Of a stretch of 64,000 nucleotides of DNA, positions 1 through 8,812 are shown piece after piece. Position numbers and translations under genes: made by a program. Location of the stretch: NCBI GenBank assembly GCA_023416745.1, contig JAEZHF010000031.1:1-64000 (forward strand), read 5' to 3'. Source of the DNA: Bacillota bacterium (GTDB taxonomy: Bacteria > Bacillota > Clostridia > Christensenellales > SZUA-584). Under the pieces are notes generated by a model. That model ran no database searches and was not told where the DNA came from. It was given only the letters and a program-made list of their open reading frames with translations. Positions within the stretch are counted from its first letter, which is position 1. Each line of letters opens with the position of its first letter.

Positions 1-127
1 GAAGAGAATCCAGAAAAGGCTTGGATATATGTCACCGAAAGAATATCTTAAATCATTGAAAGCAGAGAAAACGGAGAGGTCAGACAGGGTAGCTTAGCAA
101 ATTGTCTACAAAATAGTTGACGTCCCA
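1..127 (+). mobile_element. Right end of an IS3-family insertion sequence (partial)
   Basis: The first ~127 bases carry the C-terminus of an IS3-type transposase followed by a short tail. Read as the reverse complement from 127, that tail starts TGGGACGTC and runs into TTTTGTAGACA, which suits an IS3/IS150-group terminal inverted repeat (TG...CA ends). The left part of the element lies outside the window, so neither the other end nor the target duplication can be checked. Element identity rests on the transposase remnant; the exact end is an estimate. Confidence 0.55.
2..97 (+). CDS. IS3-family transposase OrfB, C-terminal fragment (5' end outside window)
   Basis: An open frame enters from the left edge and ends at TAG 95-97 after 31 codons. 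It includes RIQKRLGYMSPKEYL, which matches the conserved C-terminal tail of IS150/IS3-group OrfB (rve integrase core) proteins, where a K-RLGYxSPxEY stretch is typical. The catalytic DDE residues are upstream of the window, so activity cannot be judged. The gene is cut by the window edge rather than visibly broken. Confidence 0.6.
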   Translation, partial: KRIQKRLGYMSPKEYLKSLKAEKTERSDRVA

Positions 128-389
128 AAAACAAGCTGAAGAAAGAGAATAATATCATTTATTAGTAGGTATGAGCAATGGCAAATTAATATGCGGTGAC
201 AGATATGAAAAAGAATGGAATATGTATATTTGCCGGAAGATTTATTGGAAAAAACAGTCTGAATTCAGATTGATGTCAGTGAGTTTACGGAAGCTGAATA
301 AAAAAAGCACCGGGTACAGGCGCTTCATTGTATCAAAAAATTATATGTATTTTCGGATATTTATCTGATATACTGTCCTTATATTATTG
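128..389. other. Intergenic, no supported gene
   Basis: AT-rich stretch between the insertion sequence end and the acyltransferase gene. A 65-codon open frame (171-368) has no convincing ribosome site and a composition unlike its neighbours. It presumably holds the promoter of the downstream acyltransferase-transporter pair, but no clear -35/-10 pair stands out. Confidence 0.4.
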
Positions 390-1616
390 ATGGGGCATAG
401 AGGTATTGTGAGAGGGAAGATCAGAAAGCCCAACGCTTTTTTGTATTATACTGTCGCCTCTTTTTTCAAGCCTTATTTCCGTCTGGTTCATCAACACAAA
501 GTTAAAAAAATAAACATGTCGGGAGTATCGCCACCGTATCTGGTGATAGCCAACCACAGCTGCTGGCTGGACTATATCATCAGCAGTGTCAGCATGTTTC
601 CTGTGCGTATGAATTATGTGGGTGCGTACAACTTCTTTCGCAATCCGATGCTCAAATTCTTTTTTACCCTCTTGGGTGTGATCCCCAAGCATCAGTTCAC
701 AAACGATGTCGACTCGATCAGAAGCATGAAGTATTGCGTTGACTCAGGCCGTGCTGTTGCCCTTTTTCCGCATGGCTGCCTGTCCAACGAAGGCAGGCCG
801 GGGGGATTTGCGGTATTTGGCATTGCGAAGCTGGTCAAGTTTTTGCACGTTCCCGTTATTGCGCTGAAAACGGATGGCGGATATCTCACAAGACCACGCT
901 GGTCCAAAAAGTCCCGATATGGGCGGTTGGAGACAACGGTTATGCCGATACTCACGGTTGACGAAATCAAAACGCTGACGTTACAGCAAATCTATCAGCA
1001 GCTGATGGATGCCATAAACTTTGATGATTATAAGTGGCAGCGGCAAAGGATGATACCTTTTCGCAGCAAGCAGCCTGCCGCAGGGGTGGAATACGTGCTG
1101 TATAAATGCCCCCGCTGCATGAGCGAGTTTACACTGCGGTCGGCAGGCGACCGGCTACACTGTGAGTCTTGCGGGAACGCAGTCCGGATGAACAGGTATC
1201 TGTTGTTCGAGCCTGAGACGGCAGACACCGTTTTCTTCGACGGCATTGACCGGTGGTACGACTTCCAAAAGGAGTGCCTCGACAGGGAAACAGACGATTT
1301 GGCATTTAAGCTCACGGCAAACACGGAGCTTTTGTTTGCCGAGCCGGGCAAATACGGGTATCAGCATCAGGGGCATGGCGTCCTGCGCCTGACGCGTGAA
1401 GCCATCACGTATAGCGGCGCAGTCAAGGGTGAGACGGTGGAACTGACGCTGCCCATGATGAATATACCGATGATCCCCTATGCGGCAAATGAATATATCG
1501 AGGTGGCCGTGGGCGAGGATATCCATCGGTTTGTGCTGGAGAACCGCAGGGAGATGATGAAATGGGTGCTGTCGGTGCGTCTGATCAGGGACAAGTATTT
1601 TGAAGAGGTAAAGTGA
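390..1616 (+). CDS. PlsC-like acyltransferase with internal zinc ribbon
   Basis: About 408 residues. The N-terminal half has the glycerolipid acyltransferase (PlsC/LPLAT) signature: NHSCWLD, the catalytic HX4D motif, near residue 55, and a FPHG block where the family usually has PEGT/PEGR. Near residues 240-265 a CPRC...CESC pair forms a zinc ribbon, followed by a ~140-residue C-terminal domain I do not recognise. Ordinary PlsC proteins are ~240 residues, so the ribbon and tail mark a separate subfamily. A paralogue with the same layout lies at 43226-44446. The start is unsure: TTG 387 and ATG 390 lack a good ribosome site, while GTG 408 has AGAGG four bases upstream. The stop is one base before the next ATG, so the two genes are probably co-transcribed. 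The acyl acceptor is unknown. Confidence 0.7.
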   Translation: MGHRGIVRGKIRKPNAFLYYTVASFFKPYFRLVHQHKVKKINMSGVSPPYLVIANHSCWLDYIISSVSMFPVRMNYVGAYNFFRNPMLKFFFTLLGVIPKHQFTNDVDSIRSMKYCVDSGRAVALFPHGCLSNEGRPGGFAVFGIAKLVKFLHVPVIALKTDGGYLTRPRWSKKSRYGRLETTVMPILTVDEIKTLTLQQIYQQLMDAINFDDYKWQRQRMIPFRSKQPAAGVEYVLYKCPRCMSEFTLRSAGDRLHCESCGNAVRMNRYLLFEPETADTVFFDGIDRWYDFQKECLDRETDDLAFKLTANTELLFAEPGKYGYQHQGHGVLRLTREAITYSGAVKGETVELTLPMMNIPMIPYAANEYIEVAVGEDIHRFVLENRREMMKWVLSVRLIRDKYFEEVK

Positions 1617-1617
1617 C

Positions 1618-3057
1618 ATGAAAGAACGCAACAATGTTTTCGGGAAAATAGCGTATGCCTGCGGGGATATCTACGGCGGCGGCTCCTTTCTCATCGTCGG
1701 GCTGCTGCTGTTGGTGTTTCTGACCCGGGTGGAAGGGCTGTCCGGTGTATGGGCCGGAGCCATCATTTTTGTCGGGAAGGCGTGGGATGCGGTGACAGAC
1801 CCGCTGATGGGCATGCTATCGGACAGAACAAAGTCTAAACACGGACGGCGGCGTTTCTGGTTTCTTGTCGGTGCTGCGCCTGTGCTTGTTTCCTGGGTGA
1901 TGCTCTGGTATTCCTTCGGCATCGCGAATGAAACCATAAAAATTATCTACTACATGGTAACGTTCATATTCTTCTCAACCTCCTTCACCGTCGTGATGGT
2001 GCCTTACAACGCCATACTCGCTGACATGACAAGTGATTACAACAAGCGCAGCGCCTTCACTGGTGTCCGGCTCAGCTTTTCCGCCGGAGCCGCCATACTC
2101 TGCGGCATTCTGCCGGGTATGATCACAGGTGCCTTTGCCGCGCAGCAGACGGGTTACCTGGTGATGGCAGTTATATTCGGCGCGGTGTTCGGCGTCAGTT
2201 GGATAGCCGTTTTTTTTGGCACATGGGAGAATACGAAAAGCGAAAGCAAAGCCGGTTTCTCATATAAAGAATGGTTCTCAGTGCTGAAGAACAGATCATT
2301 CCGGACCTATTCGCTCACCTTCATTTTCTCGCAGATGGCCATTGATGTGGCGATGGCGCTTGCCGTATTCTATTTGAGTGTGTCGCTGCAAAAGGATCAT
2401 CTTTTTGAAATGGCGATGGGCGCGATACTTGTCGTTCAGCTCATCTTCATCATTGTGTTTTCCCGCGTCGCGCAGAAATTCGGGAAAAAAATTCCCGGCT
2501 ATATTGCGGCTGGCGTGTGGATATTGGCGAATATATTCATATTCTCCTTTACGCCTCAAACACCGGACATGCTCGTTGTGGTAGTTTGCGCTCTGATCGG
2601 TATCGGCGCGGCAGGCTGCAACCTGGTTTCGTGGTCCATACTGCCGGACATATCCGATGTAGACGAGCTGATGACAGGGAAGCGCAGGGAAGGCCTCTAC
2701 TCTGGTGTATCCACCTTTTTGCGCAAGCTGTCCGGCGGCCTCGTGGTGGGAGCAACGGGCATTATGCTCGAAGTTTTTGAATTTTATGATACGGTGGTGA
2801 GTCCAGGAAATATTGAACCGCTTACACCAATAGGCATCAAGCTGCTGTTCTGTGCGGTGCCTGTTGTTTTCCTTGCACTGATGCTGATATTCTTACGGAA
2901 ATACAGGCTGGGCAAGCATGAGTTCACTGTGATGCATGGCGTGCTCTCCTCCTACAGGCAGGATGGAACCGCCGTGAAGCTCAGCAGCGAGCAGGAGGAT
3001 GTCTGTCAGAAGATTACCGGTGTGGATGCAAAAGAGCTGGTCGTAGCAGCTGAATAA
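1618..3057 (+). CDS. GPH-family sodium/proton:glycoside symporter (MFS superfamily)
   Basis: A 479-residue protein with about 12 hydrophobic segments. Near residue 60 it has DAVTDPLMGMLSDRTKSKHG followed by RRRF, the hallmark of the glycoside-pentoside-hexuronide (melibiose carrier, MelB-like) family, where the Asp residues bind the coupling cation. Members import sugars or sugar conjugates with Na+ or H+. It begins two bases after the stop of the zinc-ribbon acyltransferase, which suggests a two-gene operon. No glycosidase lies nearby, so the substrate cannot be named. Some GPH members move lipids (MFSD2A-like), which would suit the acyltransferase neighbour, but that is inference. Confidence 0.75.
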   Translation: MKERNNVFGKIAYACGDIYGGGSFLIVGLLLLVFLTRVEGLSGVWAGAIIFVGKAWDAVTDPLMGMLSDRTKSKHGRRRFWFLVGAAPVLVSWVMLWYSFGIANETIKIIYYMVTFIFFSTSFTVVMVPYNAILADMTSDYNKRSAFTGVRLSFSAGAAILCGILPGMITGAFAAQQTGYLVMAVIFGAVFGVSWIAVFFGTWENTKSESKAGFSYKEWFSVLKNRSFRTYSLTFIFSQMAIDVAMALAVFYLSVSLQKDHLFEMAMGAILVVQLIFIIVFSRVAQKFGKKIPGYIAAGVWILANIFIFSFTPQTPDMLVVVVCALIGIGAAGCNLVSWSILPDISDVDELMTGKRREGLYSGVSTFLRKLSGGLVVGATGIMLEVFEFYDTVVSPGNIEPLTPIGIKLLFCAVPVVFLALMLIFLRKYRLGKHEFTVMHGVLSSYRQDGTAVKLSSEQEDVCQKITGVDAKELVVAAE

Positions 3058-3085
3058 TTAGAGCGTTTGTTTTCAAGGAGTCAGT

Positions 3086-3112
3086 AAAGAGGGCTTTTCG
3101 GAACCCTCTTTT
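3086..3112 (+). terminator. Rho-independent terminator after the transporter gene
   Basis: AAAGAGGG (3086-3093) pairs with CCCTCTTT (3104-3111) across a ten-base loop and runs into TTTT. It sits 29 bases after the transporter stop and just before the mutY promoter. Confidence 0.75.
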
Positions 3113-3113
3113 G

Positions 3114-3122
3114 TGCTATAAT
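3114..3122 (+). promoter_or_regulatory. Extended -10 promoter of the mutY-msrAB operon
   Basis: TGCTATAAT is a perfect -10 hexamer with the upstream TG of an extended -10 element. No good -35 is visible at the right spacing because that region is the preceding terminator. It lies 31 bases upstream of the mutY start. Confidence 0.55.
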
Positions 3123-3152
3123 AAGAACGAGTTGCAATAAGACGGAGGCGGA

Positions 3153-4190
3153 ATGGATACAGCAAAACTGCTGAATTGGTATAGCGCGAACAAGAGGGAT
3201 CTGCCGTGGCGGAAGACGAGCGATGTCTATGCGGTGCTGGTGTCCGAGATGATGCTGCAGCAGACCACGGTGGAGACGGTGCTGGGGTACTATGATCGCT
3301 TTCTGGCGCGTTTTCCCGATGTGATGGCGCTGGCGGCGGCGAGCGAGGAGGAGGTGCTGGACGCGTGGAAAGGACTGGGCTACTACTCCCGGGCGCGCAA
3401 CCTGCACAAGCTGGCGAAGCAGGTTGCGGAAAACGGCGGCGTGTTCCCCGATACGCTGGAGGGGTGGCGCAGGCTGCCCGGCGTGGGACCGTACATCGCG
3501 GGGGCGGTGACGAGCATCGCGCTGGGGCTGCCGCACGCGGCGGTGGACGGCAATGTGCTGCGCGTGTTCGCACGGGCGAATGGCATAGCGGACGACATCA
3601 TGCTGCCGCAGACGCGCAAGCAAGTGGAAACGCGCGTACAGGCGCTGATGCCGCGGGACGCCACCAGTGATTTCACACAGGCGCTGATGGAGCTGGGAGC
3701 ACTGGTGTGCAGACCCGTCTCACCAAGCTGCGCGGCCTGTCCGGTGGCAGAGGGCTGCGTGACGCGTCAAAGGGGCATAGTGGACGAGCTGCCTGTGAAA
3801 AAGCCCAAGGGCAAGCAGCAGGTGGTGAAATTGTGGGTGGTGGTGGCGCAAACGCCGGATGCGGTACTGCTGGAGCACCGGCGGGACGAAACGCTGCTGG
3901 CACGCATGTGGGGGTTTCCCAACGTCGAAAAACACGGGGACAGGCCAGCTGAAGAAATCCTGACGGAGAAATACGGCATTCGGCTGCCAGCAGGGCAACC
4001 TGCGGGGCATGCGGTACATGTGTTTACGCACCGGCGCTGGGAGATGGACATACTTGGTTACAAACTGAATGAGGAATTCCCGGTGAGCGGCGCATTGGAA
4101 TGGGTGAGCTGGGAACAATTTGAGAGAAAGCCGGTGCCCACGGCGTTTATGAAGGCGCTGCGGACGGCACGGAAGGAGGAAAGAGCATGA
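3153..4190 (+). CDS. mutY: A/G-specific adenine DNA glycosylase
   Basis: 345 residues, usual for MutY. It removes adenine mispaired with 8-oxoguanine in base excision repair. The HhH-GPD fold is seen in LPGVGPYIAGAVTSIALG near residue 110, followed by VDGNVLRV with the catalytic Asp; the catalytic Glu lies in SEMMLQQTTV near residue 30. A four-cysteine [4Fe-4S] site with spacing C-X6-C-X2-C-X5-C follows near residues 190-207, and the C-terminus is the NUDIX-like 8-oxoG recognition domain. The start has GGAGG six bases upstream. Its stop overlaps the msrAB start (ATGA), so the two oxidative-damage repair genes are translationally coupled. Confidence 0.93.
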   Translation: MDTAKLLNWYSANKRDLPWRKTSDVYAVLVSEMMLQQTTVETVLGYYDRFLARFPDVMALAAASEEEVLDAWKGLGYYSRARNLHKLAKQVAENGGVFPDTLEGWRRLPGVGPYIAGAVTSIALGLPHAAVDGNVLRVFARANGIADDIMLPQTRKQVETRVQALMPRDATSDFTQALMELGALVCRPVSPSCAACPVAEGCVTRQRGIVDELPVKKPKGKQQVVKLWVVVAQTPDAVLLEHRRDETLLARMWGFPNVEKHGDRPAEEILTEKYGIRLPAGQPAGHAVHVFTHRRWEMDILGYKLNEEFPVSGALEWVSWEQFERKPVPTAFMKALRTARKEERA

Positions 4191-5116
4191 ACGAGAAAAC
4201 TGCGGTATTTGCAGGCGGATGCTTCTGGTGTATGGAGCCGCCCTACGCTAAGCTGGATGGCGTGATTAGTGTCGAGCCGGGATATACCGGCGGCAGGCGC
4301 GAGAACCCGACCTATGAGCAGGTATGTTCCGGTGCGACAGGGCATTACGAGGCAGTACGCGTGACATATGACACGGATGCCGTGGCGTATGATCAATTGC
4401 TGGATGTGTTCTGGCGGCAGATAGACCCCACGGACGCAGGCGGGCAGTTCGCGGACAGGGGCTCGCAGTACAAGACGGCGATATTCTACGCGGACGAGGC
4501 GCAGCGTGCAGCAGCGGAAGACTCCAAAAAGCGCGTGGCGAGGCTGCTGGGCGCAGAAGTATATACGCAGATACTTCCTGTCGCCCCGTTCTGGCCTGCC
4601 GAGGGTCATCACTGCGAATACTACAAAAAGAACCCGGAGCACTATGGGCGGTACAAGCGGGGATCGGGCCGCGAGGCGTTTATCGGTAAGGTGTGGAGTG
4701 ACGATGCACTTAAAGCGCGTCTTTCGCCGATGCAGTATGAGGTGACACAGCGCAGCGCGACGGAGCCGCCGTTTCGCAACGAATACTGGGACAACCATGC
4801 GGCGGGGCTGTATGTGGACGTCATCACCGGAGAACCGTTGTTCACATCACTGGACAAGTTCGACTCGGGCTGCGGCTGGCCCAGCTTTACAAAATCGGTG
4901 GACGGCCCGCGCGTGACCGAAAAAAGAGACGTGAGCCACGGCATGATACGCACCGAGGTACGGACGAAGGTGTCGGACGCGCACCTCGGGCACGTGTTCG
5001 ACGATGGACCGAACGGCCGGCCGCGCTACTGCATCAACTCAGCCGCGCTGCGCTTCGTGCCGCTGGAGAGGCTGGAAGAGGAGGGCTACGGGGCGTATAA
5101 GAAGCTTTTCAGATAA
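4187..5116 (+). CDS. msrAB: Bifunctional peptide methionine sulfoxide reductase MsrA-MsrB
   Basis: 309 residues with MsrA first and MsrB second. MsrA (residues ~1-160) has GCFWCMEP with the catalytic Cys. MsrB (~180-309) has the DSGCGWPSF block and RYCINSAALRFVP with its catalytic Cys. The fused enzyme reduces both S- and R-methionine sulfoxide in oxidised proteins. The CxxC pairs that bind structural zinc in some MsrB proteins are absent, which is common in Clostridia and Bacilli. The first four bases overlap mutY. Fusion of both stereo-specific halves in one gene is a known arrangement in many Firmicutes. Confidence 0.93.
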   Translation: MNEKTAVFAGGCFWCMEPPYAKLDGVISVEPGYTGGRRENPTYEQVCSGATGHYEAVRVTYDTDAVAYDQLLDVFWRQIDPTDAGGQFADRGSQYKTAIFYADEAQRAAAEDSKKRVARLLGAEVYTQILPVAPFWPAEGHHCEYYKKNPEHYGRYKRGSGREAFIGKVWSDDALKARLSPMQYEVTQRSATEPPFRNEYWDNHAAGLYVDVITGEPLFTSLDKFDSGCGWPSFTKSVDGPRVTEKRDVSHGMIRTEVRTKVSDAHLGHVFDDGPNGRPRYCINSAALRFVPLERLEEEGYGAYKKLFR

Positions 5117-5177
5117 GGAATGATCTTTTCCGCTCTGCGGGGCGCGTGATATATTATAACAAAGGGGGATGGGGTCA

Positions 5178-5930
5178 ATGAAGATTGTGACATGGAATGT
5201 GAACGGTCTGCGCGCCTGCTGGAGCAAGGGGTTTGAGGATTTCTTCCGTGAGGCGGATGCGGACATTTTCTGCATACAGGAGACCAAAATGCAGCGCGGG
5301 GACTTCGAGTTTGCACCGGAGGGCTGGCATTGCTACTGGAATGATGCGGTGAAAAAGGGCTATTCCGGCACGGCGGTGTTCACCAAGCGGCAGCCCGAGG
5401 CGGTGACCTATGGCATCGGCGCGGCTGAGCACGACAGTGAGGGGCGCGTGATCACGCTGGAATACGGCGAATTCTATCTGGTAAACGTCTATGTACCCAA
5501 CTCGCAGGAGGAGTTAAAGCGCCTGCCGTACCGCATGACATGGGACGAGGCGTTTCGCGACTATTTGAAGAAGCTGGATGTGAAAAAGCCAGTCGTGGTC
5601 TGCGGGGATTTCAATGTGGCGCATCAGGAGATCGACCTTAAAAACCCGGCAGCCAACCGGCGCAACGCGGGCTTCACCGATGAGGAGCGCGAGGACTTTA
5701 CGCTGTTGCTCAACGCAGGTTTCGCGGATGTGTTCCGCCGTCTGAATCCGGACGCGAAGGACATGTACACCTACTGGTCGTATCGTTTCGGCGCGCGCGG
5801 CCGCAACGCAGGATGGCGCATCGATTATTTCTGTGTCTCAGAGCGACTAATGGGCAAGGTGAAGGGCATGAAGATCAACAGCGATGTGATGGGTTCGGAT
5901 CACTGCCCCGTCACGTTGCATGTATTTTGA
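5178..5930 (+). CDS. Exodeoxyribonuclease III (AP endonuclease, ExoA type)
   Basis: 250 residues from ATG 5178. The alternative ATG 5169 sits directly on the AAAGGGGG ribosome site, so 5178 is preferred and gives the family-typical beginning MKIVTWNVNGLRA. The endonuclease/exonuclease/phosphatase fold motifs are all present: NVNGLRA, QETK with the metal-binding Glu, GDFNVAH, WRIDYF and the terminal SDHCPV with the catalytic Asp-His. It cuts the backbone at abasic sites, which follows logically on MutY action just upstream. It has its own ribosome site and a 61-base gap to msrAB. Confidence 0.92.
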   Translation: MKIVTWNVNGLRACWSKGFEDFFREADADIFCIQETKMQRGDFEFAPEGWHCYWNDAVKKGYSGTAVFTKRQPEAVTYGIGAAEHDSEGRVITLEYGEFYLVNVYVPNSQEELKRLPYRMTWDEAFRDYLKKLDVKKPVVVCGDFNVAHQEIDLKNPAANRRNAGFTDEEREDFTLLLNAGFADVFRRLNPDAKDMYTYWSYRFGARGRNAGWRIDYFCVSERLMGKVKGMKINSDVMGSDHCPVTLHVF

Positions 5931-6132
5931 CACATCAATGCCATAAGGGAGCAGCCAACGAATTTCAGTTATGCAGTCTGTAGACACATGTACTCTGCAG
6001 AAAACGATGAGTCCGGATTATGAGAAGATGAATGATCTGCTGCCGATGATTTCGTATTCCCTGCGGTGCGTTTGTGTCTGCTGAAGAGAAATAACAACGC
6101 ATAATCGTGCATCGGTGCCGGATAATAACACC

Positions 6133-6777
6133 ATGATGACACAAACGGATGTCGGCGATAAAAGTGCCGTATTTAGCGAATTTGAAAAGCACCTGATGGG
6201 CGATGAAAAACCGTCGCTGTATTTCCACGGCCTGCTTGGCGCAGGCGCGTTTCCGGAATGGCCGCCCTTCGACATGCTGAGTGGTCTTGCCGGCGTGGAG
6301 CAGTCGCCGGTGCATCACCCGGAGGGCGACGTATGGCGCCACACGATGCTGGTGACGGACAACGCAGCAATGCTGAAGAGTCAGAGTAAGAATCCGCGCG
6401 CGCTGATGTGGGCGGCGCTGCTGCATGACGTGGGCAAGAAGGAAACCACGAAGAGGCGCAACGGGCGTATCACCGCATACGACCATGACAAAGCGGGAAG
6501 GGCGCTGGCTGAACGGTTCCTGCGCGACTGCGGCCAGGATGAGGCTTTTGTGCGCGAGGTGGGAGCGCTGGTACGCTGGCACATGCAGGCGCTGTACCAT
6601 GCGCGGCATTTGCCGTACTACAACCCGCGGGCGATGCGGGCGGAGACGGACATCGACGAGGTGGCGCTGCTGTGCCTTTGCGACCGGTTGGGGCGCGGGC
6701 CGGTGACATCTGCGGACATCGAGAGGGAGCAGAGCCATATCGCCGCCTTTATCAGGAAGAGCCGAAGTGCCCACTGA
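6133..6777 (+). CDS. HD-domain phosphohydrolase
   Basis: About 214 residues. Metal-binding HD motifs occur in order: WRHTM near residue 75, LLHDVGKK near residue 101 and RWHMQ near residue 145. The layout resembles the HD domain found in CCA-adding tRNA nucleotidyltransferases, but there is no nucleotidyltransferase domain here. Substrate unknown, likely a nucleotide or 2',3'-cyclic phosphate. Start choice is weak: GTG 6115 and ATG 6133/6136 all lack a clear Shine-Dalgarno site. The gene stands alone between exonuclease III and the NRPS cluster. Confidence 0.7.
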   Translation: MMTQTDVGDKSAVFSEFEKHLMGDEKPSLYFHGLLGAGAFPEWPPFDMLSGLAGVEQSPVHHPEGDVWRHTMLVTDNAAMLKSQSKNPRALMWAALLHDVGKKETTKRRNGRITAYDHDKAGRALAERFLRDCGQDEAFVREVGALVRWHMQALYHARHLPYYNPRAMRAETDIDEVALLCLCDRLGRGPVTSADIEREQSHIAAFIRKSRSAH

Positions 6778-6835
6778 GCAAGCGGCTATCCGTACATGCT
6801 GGGAATAGATACAAACCCCGTCTTGACGAATAATG

Positions 6836-6864
6836 TTGAAACATAGGGAAACATATGCTAATAT
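6836..6864 (+). promoter_or_regulatory. Promoter of the NRPS/signalling gene cluster
   Basis: TTGAAA (6836-6841), a 17-base spacer and TAATAT (6859-6864) give a good sigma-A type promoter 45 bases upstream of the first cluster gene. An alternative -35, TTGACG, lies at 6823. No operator palindrome is obvious. Confidence 0.55.
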
Positions 6865-6908
6865 AAGGCAACGGGCTTCGGGCTCGAGATTAATAAGGGG
6901 GAAGACGA

Positions 6909-8585
6909 ATGAAGAAGTATCCCTTGAATCCGACCGAGATCGTTCGGGATCTGAAAGAGCTGACGGACAGAAGCGCCCGGCTTTATGCGGACAAAGAAGC
7001 CTTCCTCACCATGACGGGCAAAAACGAATACAAATCGGTCACCTATGGACGGTTTGGTGAGGAACTGTGTGCGCTGGCCAACGCGCTGACAGACCACGGC
7101 CTTGCCGGAAGGCGCATGGCGCTGGTCGGCGAAAATTCCTACACCTGGCTGCTTTCCTATTTTGCAATCGTCAACACCAACTCCACCGTTGTGCCGATGG
7201 ACAAAGAACTGACCGGGGAAGAACTCAAAATCCTCGTGCAGCGTTCCGGCGCGGCGGTATTGTTTTTTTCGCCCGCGTACGCGGAGGAAGCGCGTCTGAT
7301 TAAAGACGCCGTGCCCGGCCTTGTCACGGTATCGCTGGGGAAAAAACGGGATGCGGAGCTGTCGGTGGACGAACTGCTGGGAGAAGGTTTTGCACTGCTT
7401 GAGAAGGGCACAGACCGGTACTCCGGTATTGAAATCGACAGGGAGCGCACCTGCTCGATACTTTTTACGTCCGGCACAACGGGTGCCTCCAAGGGCGTGA
7501 TGCTGTGCCACCGGAATCTCGCCGCCAACACGGTGTCGGCCTGCGAGCTGGTGCTTTTCAGACCGAACGACGTGCTGCTCTCGGTGCTGCCCATCAACCA
7601 TGCCTATGAGGACATGTGCGGTATATTCGGCCCCATCCATTACGGCTGTACAATTGCTTTTTGTCCCGGCGTCAAGAATCTGCCGGACTGTCTGCAGCTT
7701 TTCCGCCCCACCGTGATGGTGCTGGTGCCACTGTATGTGGAGACCATCTGCAAACGCATTTGGGAAAAAGCGAAAAAGCAGGGTAAAGAGAGCAAGCTGA
7801 AAACGGGAATCGCGCTGGGAAATATCGCGGCGGCGCTGGGTATCGGCATCCGGGACAAGCTGCTGCATGAAGTGCGCGATGGCGCCTTCGGCGGGCGGCT
7901 CAAGATCGTGATCAGCGGCGGCGCCTACCTGAACCCGAAGCTGGTGAAGGGGTTCAGGGATTTCGGCGTGACGATACTGAACGGCTATGGCGCGACCGAG
8001 TGCTCACCCATCGTTTCAGCCAACCGCAACCTGAGCCATAAGGACGATTCAGTGGGCTGGGTGGCTTCTTGCTGCGAGGTGCGCTTCGACGAAGGCGGAC
8101 AGATACTTGTGAGGGGTCAGAACGTGATGAAGGGTTATCTGGATGACGAAGCGGGCACCGCTGAAGTGTTTGATGGCGATTGGTATAAAACTGGTGATCT
8201 CGGGTACCGGAATAAGCAGGGATTCTTATATGTCACCGGACGAATCAAAGACATGATCGTTCTTAAAAATGGTAAAAATATCATGCCTGAGGAGATTGAA
8301 TACCTGATGCTGAAAAGCCCGCTGATTGCCGAGGTGATGGTGAAGGAAGCGCCGGGCGATGAGAACGGTTCGGACAAGCTCATGGCTATCATCTATCCGG
8401 ATCCTGCAAAGAAGCAGGAGCTGGGCAACCAGCTGCATCAGGAGCTGCAGGCCCATATCGACATCGTAAATAAGGAATTGGCCAGCTTTAAGCAGATCCA
8501 TCTCTTTGCGCTGCGCGATACAGAATTCCCCAAAACAACAACGCGGAAAATTAAAAGGTATCAGGTAACATTCGGGAAGGTATAA
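6909..8585 (+). CDS. AMP-dependent acyl-activating ligase (acyl-CoA/acyl-ACP synthetase)
   Basis: 558 residues of the ANL superfamily. Core motif A3 is FTSGTTGASKG near residue 190, A5 is NGYGATEC near 360, the YKTGD block follows near 428, and a catalytic C-terminal Lys lies near KTTTRKIKRYQ. These enzymes adenylate a fatty acid and transfer it to CoA or a carrier protein. An ACP gene starts two bases after the stop, then a PPTase and an NRPS with a starter condensation domain, so I infer that it loads a fatty acyl group onto that ACP to acylate the peptide. The start has AAGGGGG eight bases upstream. Chain length cannot be deduced. Confidence 0.85.
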   Translation: MKKYPLNPTEIVRDLKELTDRSARLYADKEAFLTMTGKNEYKSVTYGRFGEELCALANALTDHGLAGRRMALVGENSYTWLLSYFAIVNTNSTVVPMDKELTGEELKILVQRSGAAVLFFSPAYAEEARLIKDAVPGLVTVSLGKKRDAELSVDELLGEGFALLEKGTDRYSGIEIDRERTCSILFTSGTTGASKGVMLCHRNLAANTVSACELVLFRPNDVLLSVLPINHAYEDMCGIFGPIHYGCTIAFCPGVKNLPDCLQLFRPTVMVLVPLYVETICKRIWEKAKKQGKESKLKTGIALGNIAAALGIGIRDKLLHEVRDGAFGGRLKIVISGGAYLNPKLVKGFRDFGVTILNGYGATECSPIVSANRNLSHKDDSVGWVASCCEVRFDEGGQILVRGQNVMKGYLDDEAGTAEVFDGDWYKTGDLGYRNKQGFLYVTGRIKDMIVLKNGKNIMPEEIEYLMLKSPLIAEVMVKEAPGDENGSDKLMAIIYPDPAKKQELGNQLHQELQAHIDIVNKELASFKQIHLFALRDTEFPKTTTRKIKRYQVTFGKV

Positions 8586-8587
8586 AA

Positions 8588-8812
8588 ATGTTTGAAAAAG
8601 TGAAAGACATCATTGAGGAACATGTAGACTGCACCAACATTCATATCGCACCGGAGACGGATCTGATCAGCGATCTTTCCATCAATTCGCTTGACCTTGT
8701 GGAATTGGTTTGTGCTTTCGAAGTGGCATTTGATATCGTGGTACCGGAGAAGGATATCCGCAAGCTGTCTAGGGTCAGCGATATCATTGGTTACCTGGAA
8801 CACCGGGCATGA
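8588..8812 (+). CDS. Discrete acyl carrier protein
   Basis: 74 residues, the normal ACP size. The segment INSLDLVEL near residue 36 carries the Ser that accepts 4'-phosphopantetheine (canonical DSLDxVEL, with Asn in place of the usual Asp before the Ser). It is acidic and predicted helical throughout. It lies between the acyl ligase (two-base gap) and the PPTase (four-base ATGA overlap). It is therefore probably a dedicated acyl shuttle to the NRPS starter condensation domain rather than the housekeeping fatty-acid ACP. Confidence 0.88.
   Translation: MFEKVKDIIEEHVDCTNIHIAPETDLISDLSINSLDLVELVCAFEVAFDIVVPEKDIRKLSRVSDIIGYLEHRA

Noticed and set aside
171..368. 65-codon open frame near the left edge
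   Set aside because: No ribosome site, no recognisable sequence, and it lies in AT-rich DNA beside an IS end.
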